From Torymus aiolomorphi (taxonomy: Eukaryota > Arthropoda > Insecta > Hymenoptera > Torymidae): a DNA stretch of 64,000 bases. The position numbers were made by a program, and so were the translations under genes. The first letter of the stretch is position 1; every line of letters starts with the position of its first letter. The stretch lies in NCBI GenBank assembly GCA_036365515.1, contig CM070873.1, positions 73,496,529 to 73,560,528 on the forward strand. The letters run 5' to 3'. The notes beneath the pieces were generated by a model, which saw nothing but the letters and a program-made list of their open reading frames with translations, did no database searches and was not told where the DNA came from. Of this stretch, positions 59,145-64,000 are shown piece by piece.

Positions 59145-59995
59145 ATTTTTAAAAAATTCTTATCTTTGGCCTTTGTTTAAAATTTTCCATTTAAAAATAA
59201 ACATTCGTACTCAAGATAATGCTTTTGCATCATTTTTATTAGATATTGGAGAAGGAAAAATTGATCACTTTAAAATTCCAGATAAATGGAAAACAAATGA
59301 TGTTTGTCATGAAATATATAAAAATATTAATAAAAATTATCATTTTTCAAAAAATGTAATATTAAGGTCACATAATAAACAAGTAAATATATTAAATAAT
59401 AAAATATTGAACATAAAACGGTAACATATTATAGTATAAATTACGCAACACATAAAGTAGATCAAACGGATGAAAATATACATTTAAATTTTCCGATAAA
59501 AATGTTAAATAATATACGAGAAGGTTTACTTCTATGAAATAAAATTAAAAAAAATGCAATTGTTATGTTAATTCGTAATCTTAGCATCGTTGATAGACTA
59601 TGATTAAAATCGTTAATAGAACACGATTAAAAATAACAAATTTATATAAATATAATATTGAAGCTGAAATCATTACTGGAGAAAATAAAGGAAATAAAGT
59701 ATTTATACCACGCATTACATTAAATACTTGTGAATCATCATCGTTACCATTCATTTTATATAGAAAACAATTTTCAATTGTATTAGCATTTGCTATAACT
59801 ATTACTAAATCACAAGGACAAAGTTTTAATAGTGTAGGAATATTTTTAAAAAAATAATTATTTTCCCATGGACAATTGTACGTAGCACTTTCACGATGTA
59901 AAAATCCAAACAATATATATACAAAATGAATCTGAAAATAAAATAGAAGTAACAAATATTGTTTGGAAAGAAATATTAGATAATTAATTTAAATA
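59145..59995 (+). pseudogene. Helitron Pif1-type helicase, C-terminal part
   Basis: The first piece (NSYLWPLFKIFHLKINIRTQ, then FLLDIGEGKIDHFKIPDKWK) matches the helicase fragment at 46928-47403 and goes further. After a break, 59600-59857 reads NRTRLKITNLYKYNIEAEII, TGENKGNKVFIPRITLN, LPFILYRKQFSIVLAFAITI and TKSQGQSF, the C-terminal Pif1-like signature (motifs V and VI). The Helitron end is not visible after it. Confidence 0.8.
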
Positions 59996-60023
59996 ATAAG
60001 ATTATAATATAATAATAATAATG

Positions 60024-60718
60024 TGTAACGCTCTGCCGGGGATCAAGGCAGAGGTTCGCGGGTACAATAACTCTTGATGCAACACACCAGTATAAAGAAC
60101 TAAGTATTTTATTCTCTATAAAACTAAATAGGTGTTACAACTCTAAGAGCGTCAGGTGCACGTGTCTGTCACGTCCTAGGACACGACACGACTGGGATGT
60201 TTAACTCAATTAAGAGTTATGCTCTTTTAGGCCTTAGCTGCGCTAGCTAGTAAACCTTGGACGAGCTGAGGAAAGGAGTGTAATATCAAATTCACGGTTA
60301 AACGCTGAGATTCAAATTTGATTAATCTTTGGTTTAGGATTTGGCTATCGTAAGGACCAATGGTGAGTAGCACGAACGTCTCGTAAAGATCGTTTGGCCG
60401 CACGTACCCCCCATATGGACTAGGAATAAGGGCACGATTTTCTTTGGATACCTGGAGTTTGAGATTCTTATAACTTTTCCCGGTCTCAGGTTATTCTCAG
60501 ATTCGCCCTTCCCTATCAAGAGCGGAGCTCGTATGTGAATTTAATTTTTACTTATGAAACTTGTCCCTCTTGGAATTGATATATTATTTTCCTTTTTAAT
60601 AAATAAATTTTTATTTTAGTAAAGGATAATTTCTTTAGAATTTCCCTTTGATTTTCTTGTTCCTTAAATTTTTTTCAAATATTAGTTGTTTTAATCTGAA
60701 ATTTCTTATAAATTAAAA
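60024..60718. other. LTR-like or repeat DNA, unassigned
   Basis: It begins TGTAACGCTCTGCC with a short hairpin (CTCTGCC...GGCAGAG). The sequence has an LTR-like look but I found no matching end. It contains no gene. Confidence 0.35.
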
Positions 60719-61070
60719 TATTCCTTGTAAACACAACCAGTGAGGCTTACCCGTAAGGTCGTACAACTGTCGTTATGTTTACTTAATTCTTTTCTAAACC
60801 AATAGGAGTATGCTTACCCGTAAGGTCGTAACAACTATGGTTTAGAGAAGTAATTTAGGATATATTTAATCGAAGATTTTATTATTTCCTTTATTTTATT
60901 GAGAAAATTTAATATAATTTAATTGTATTCTTTGCAAACACAACCAGTGAGGCTTACCCGTAAGGTCGTACAACTGCCGTTATGTTTGCTCAATCCTTTT
61001 ATAAACCAATAGGAGTATGCTTACCCGTAAGGTCGTAACAACTATGGTTTAGAAAAGTAGTTTCGAATAT
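60719..61070. repeat. tandem duplication with CTTACCCGTAAGGTCGTA units
   Basis: A ~210-bp unit occurs twice (about 60719-60860 and 60928-61070). Each unit carries the 18-bp motif CTTACCCGTAAGGTCGTA twice. The motif is near-palindromic (CTTAC-CC-GTAAG). Confidence 0.85.
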
Positions 61071-61214
61071 AATTAATTTTGATAATTTTGAATTTAGTAT
61101 GTTTTGAATTCTTCTTAGAAGTTTTGAAAAAAAAATGAATTTGAAAATTTGATTTTGGAAAAATTTGAATATTTTTATTTGAGAGCTTGAATTTGTGTAC
61201 AGAGTTTTTAAGCT

Positions 61215-61330
61215 TGTGAGGCTTGTGTCGATCTGCTGTACAGTCAGCAAAGCTTGTGAGGCTTGTGTTGATCTGACTGGAGCAGTCAGCAAAGCTTGTG
61301 AGGCTTGTGTTGATCTGACTGACTGAGCAG
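61215..61330. repeat. tandem repeat, GCTTGTGAGGCTTGTGT units
   Basis: Three copies of a ~45-bp unit combining GCTTGTGAGGCTTGTGT with 'gatctgactg...cagtcagcaaa'. Confidence 0.85.
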
Positions 61331-61599
61331 CAGTGCGCGTTCGGCGTATTTAAATACATTGCTCCTCCTCTTCTTCGGCTGGAAAAGCTGCGGTGTCGAA
61401 TCGGGTGGTTGCGTCATCTTGAGTCATCGAATCATCGATGGTGTTGTTCGGCGGCGGTTGATGCTTTGCATATCCATAATGTTAAATGGAGCGAGTGGTG
61501 CGGGAAAGCGGTGTCCAATGGTGTGAGGGTGGCCTCCCTTCCAAGCGTCAATTTTTGTGATAGTGGGGAAAATCCTATTTTTTAACACTGTCACCTCGT

Positions 61600-62528
61600 G
61601 CGCGACTGAACGTTCCCACCTCCATAAGTTTGCCTACTGGGCATTCTCTCGTACTATCTTTTTTCCTTAAGATAATACTACGACGGTCGGTAAGTTACCA
61701 ACCGCTCGTAAGAACACGGAGGGTAACAATACTAGCAAGACAACTTATCACTTGCGACTGACGTATGACTAAACTAACTGTACATCCACTCCATAGCAAC
61801 CCACCACGAGCCTCTAATTCCTAGAAATCCCCTCCAACATGCATCCTATTGAACTCTTTTGATTATTCGAGAGAATCCCACCTTTTCTATCAATCTAATT
61901 AAGAAAGAGAGTATAAAAGCGAACATGCGCCTCTTCTCTCAGGGCGAAGCCCTTGACCTTTGATCGATTAGTGACTTAGTTTATTTCTGACATTGTACTT
62001 TGTAACTTGGGAACATATAATTTTTTGTTTAAGTCAGACTCTGAAAAATTGTTAAGAAAATTATTTGTAATATTATTTTAAGCTTCTCAGATTGTAGTCT
62101 CGCGAATAATTGTTGATATTATATCTCGACTACAATCTGCGTTTAACCAGTGTAATAACTTTTAACTTTAATAAATACGGTTTTATTATATCATATTCGA
62201 ACACTTTATTTCACCGAGAAACTTCTCCGCCATTTGAATCTTCCGCTAATTCTGGGACACAATTAGAGCCACCAGTCAGAGCGAGCCAATTGCAACCAAA
62301 GTAAGTACAAATTATGATCACTGTCTCCTTTCTTCTTGATGCATGAGTTACTGCTGCTTGCCGCTTGTTAGTTCGAAATTACGCGACTCTTAACTGTTAT
62401 TTAAGGACCGCTCGACTACTTTCATGAGTTCCTATTCCCGTGGTTATTACGTATAGGCGTAGACCGAAACAGGAACATTTATCGCGTGAACTTTATCGTT
62501 TTCGCGACATTGTAATCTCGACATTACA
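61600..62528 (+). repeat. 5' LTR of the gypsy-type element (limits approximate)
   Basis: It ends CATTACA at 62528, three bases before a primer-binding site. Inside are a TATA box (TATAAAA at 61912-61918) and AATAAA at 62170-62175, giving a plausible U3-R-U5 order. The start is set provisionally at TGTCACC (61600); a TGTGATAG at 61557 is an alternative. Confidence 0.5.
61912..61918 (+). promoter_or_regulatory. TATA box of the LTR promoter
   Basis: TATAAAA in a GC-neutral context. Transcription would start about 25-30 bp downstream, near TTCTCTCAGGG (61934-61944). Confidence 0.6.
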
Positions 62529-62530
62529 AT

Positions 62531-62548
62531 TGGGGGCCCACCTCCGGG
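62531..62548 (+). promoter_or_regulatory. primer-binding site
   Basis: TGGGGGCCCACCTCCGGG begins with the TGG that pairs with a tRNA CCA end and lies two bases after the LTR end. The tRNA is not identified. Confidence 0.55.
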
Positions 62549-62638
62549 ATAAAAACGAAAGTAACATCGAGTACTTCCTTTCTCTTTTAAATTAAAAGTG
62601 CAATTTTTTTCCCATTCACATTAAATAATTACCGCAAA

Positions 62639-63952
62639 ATGGCAACAGCTAGCGGCACGATAGCGCGTAACGAAGAGGCAGCCGCGATATTGAGATGCGC
62701 GTTCTCAGCAACAGATGAGGCCCTTTCAAAAGCGACGCTTAACGAACTGGTCGACGTGTTAAAAGTTAGGTACCAGACCGCGTCGGAGATAAATCCACTA
62801 AGAATAAAAGAAATAGGGAAATTGCAAATGTCACTGTCCGAAACAGTAGATCGCGATTTAGTTGAAAAAATTTGTCAGGACGAAATTATGATAGACATTT
62901 TAAAAGAATTTATGGATAGAAATATTAGCGTCAAAGAAATAATTAACGCAATAGCGAGCGTAGAGAAACGTATTATCACAGAAAAAATACCACAGCTAAT
63001 ATATAGCAAACCGGAAATGACAGAAGATGCAGAAAGAACAGCTTTCAGAACCGCAGCTAATGAATTAGAATATAATGGGCAGTTTAACCCGAACATGCCG
63101 TTTAACACACCATTTTTTGAAAGGGGGCATAGCACTCCTTACGCACAGGCACTAAGAAATAATTTTTCGACTAACATCAATAGTAACATTAATTCTCTAC
63201 GTCAAAACTCAACCTTAGCGCCGCTAAAAAATTTATCAATCAAAGACGCACTCGATTGCATCCCTAAATTCGACGGTACTAATATTCCTCTTAGCACTTT
63301 CCTGTTCGGAGTAAGAAAGGCAGTTAGCATGATACCAGCAGCCAATGAGGTAGATTTAGCAAAATTAATCAGAAGGCGTTTAATGGGGGAAGCAGCAAAA
63401 TCGATGGAAGAGATGCATTTCGATAGCATTAGTGAACTAATTAAGTACTTTGAAGCAAATTTCGGTTCGTATAAATCGCATCAGACCTTAATCGGAGAAT
63501 TGGCAGCCGCGAAACAAAAACAAGGAGAAAATGTCATTACATTCGCGAATAGAGTAAGACGCATAGCAATTGAATTGAAAGAAGCAGCAAAAAGAGACAA
63601 AAGAGATAGTGTCGAATTTAGGCAATTTGTAGAAACGGATAAGTTAAAATTTTTCGCGCGCGGTTTGGATTGGGAAATTAAAAGACGTATGAGTGTAATG
63701 CGAACGTTTCAAGGAGCGGTTGAAAAAGCAATCGAAATCGAACGTGAAGTCGATTGTTTTGAGAAAACGGAAAATTTTGATAAAAATAAGATCAATAAAG
63801 AAACTAACAAAAGCGCGAGCGGTTCGGTCGATATTAAAATTGTGCAAGACAAAACGGCCGAAAATTGTCAATTTTGCGAAAAGAAAAATCACGTAGCAAA
63901 AAATTGTTGGGCATTGAAAGTACTGCTACCTCAGAACGCACAGCCACCGTAG
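62639..63952 (+). CDS. gag: Gag of a gypsy-type LTR retrotransposon, intact
   Basis: ATG at 62639 (context AAAATGG) to TAG at 63950-63952, 437 residues with no break. Residues about 1-125 are a helical N-terminal region (NELVDVLKVRYQTASEI). Residues about 205-370 are the retrotransposon capsid (IPKFDGTNIPLSTFLFGVRK; FANRVRRIAIELKEAA; KLKFFARGLDWEIKRRM). A CCHC knuckle CQFCEKKNHVAKNC is at residues 410-423. Capsid and knuckle package the element RNA. The LTR, primer-binding site and leader precede it in the right order; pol should follow beyond 64000. Intactness contrasts with every other retroelement in the window and suggests a young copy. Confidence 0.9.
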   Translation: MATASGTIARNEEAAAILRCAFSATDEALSKATLNELVDVLKVRYQTASEINPLRIKEIGKLQMSLSETVDRDLVEKICQDEIMIDILKEFMDRNISVKEIINAIASVEKRIITEKIPQLIYSKPEMTEDAERTAFRTAANELEYNGQFNPNMPFNTPFFERGHSTPYAQALRNNFSTNINSNINSLRQNSTLAPLKNLSIKDALDCIPKFDGTNIPLSTFLFGVRKAVSMIPAANEVDLAKLIRRRLMGEAAKSMEEMHFDSISELIKYFEANFGSYKSHQTLIGELAAAKQKQGENVITFANRVRRIAIELKEAAKRDKRDSVEFRQFVETDKLKFFARGLDWEIKRRMSVMRTFQGAVEKAIEIEREVDCFEKTENFDKNKINKETNKSASGSVDIKIVQDKTAENCQFCEKKNHVAKNCWALKVLLPQNAQPP

Positions 63953-64000
63953 GCGCAAACAGTACCGTGGGCGGGGCCTATGACGGCACACGCGCGGCTA
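63953..64000 (+). other. start of gag-pol junction, cut by the window end
   Basis: There are only 48 bp after the gag stop, too short to see protease or the frame used by pol. Confidence 0.4.

Overview
The window looks like intergenic or intronic DNA of an insect genome that is almost entirely transposable-element debris. I see no bacterial, viral or organellar genes, no rRNA and no canonical tRNA. The mix of R1-clade LINE, Penelope, Copia, several LTR families, Helitron, pogo/Tigger, hAT-like, piggyBac-like, Transib-like and mariner-like pieces, plus long (GA)n and (CA)n runs, fits an arthropod. A hymenopteran is my guess; nothing in the sequence proves it. The only candidate host gene is a pair of minus-strand exons at 37582-38804.

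Layout. 1-865: 3' part of a long LTR, with a second, solo copy at 29689-31659. 1500-3375: a large foldback whose inner element is bounded on both sides by Helitron-type 3' termini. 5200-6765: a Penelope relic split by a 1,044-bp TA-flanked TIR element that carries a two-exon ORF. 7198-9453: TTAA elements and hairpins. 10057-25062: one 15-kb LTR element with matching 4-bp target duplications (ACAC). It holds gag and protease relics but no reverse transcriptase, a 3' coiled-coil/zinc ORF, and a nested Transib-like element (13438-18001) that itself holds a pogo relic. 25329-27006: a minus-strand LTR. 29354-34412: a hairpin, the solo LTR with a TTAA MITE inside it, and a hAT-like foldback (32569-34412) with an exact 8-bp duplication. 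37582-38804: host-like exons, interrupted by a microsatellite cassette and a possible tRNA-derived SINE.

39664-41950: a minisatellite, then a foldback built from 90-bp repeats. 41951-45933: a 5'-truncated R1-clade LINE with poly(A) abutting an (AC)n tract. 46165-47512: Helitron remains. 48134-49053: two MITEs related to the one in Penelope. 49806-58089: a decayed Copia element interrupted by a 4.8-kb pogo/Tigger element (51695-56486) whose 3' part is a triplicated exon pair. 58124-59141: a GC-rich foldback beside Helitron helicase remains. 60024-61340: a tandem-repeat block. About 61600-64000: the 5' end of an LTR element with an intact 437-aa Gag, whose pol lies beyond the window.

The genes do not form a pathway. 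What the region records is the order of nested insertions: pogo relic inside Transib-like inside LTR element; pogo inside Copia; MITE inside Penelope; MITE inside LTR. Several junctions are exact to the base, with target duplications and reading frames agreeing. Boundaries given as exact rest on such junctions; the others are approximate because they were judged by eye.
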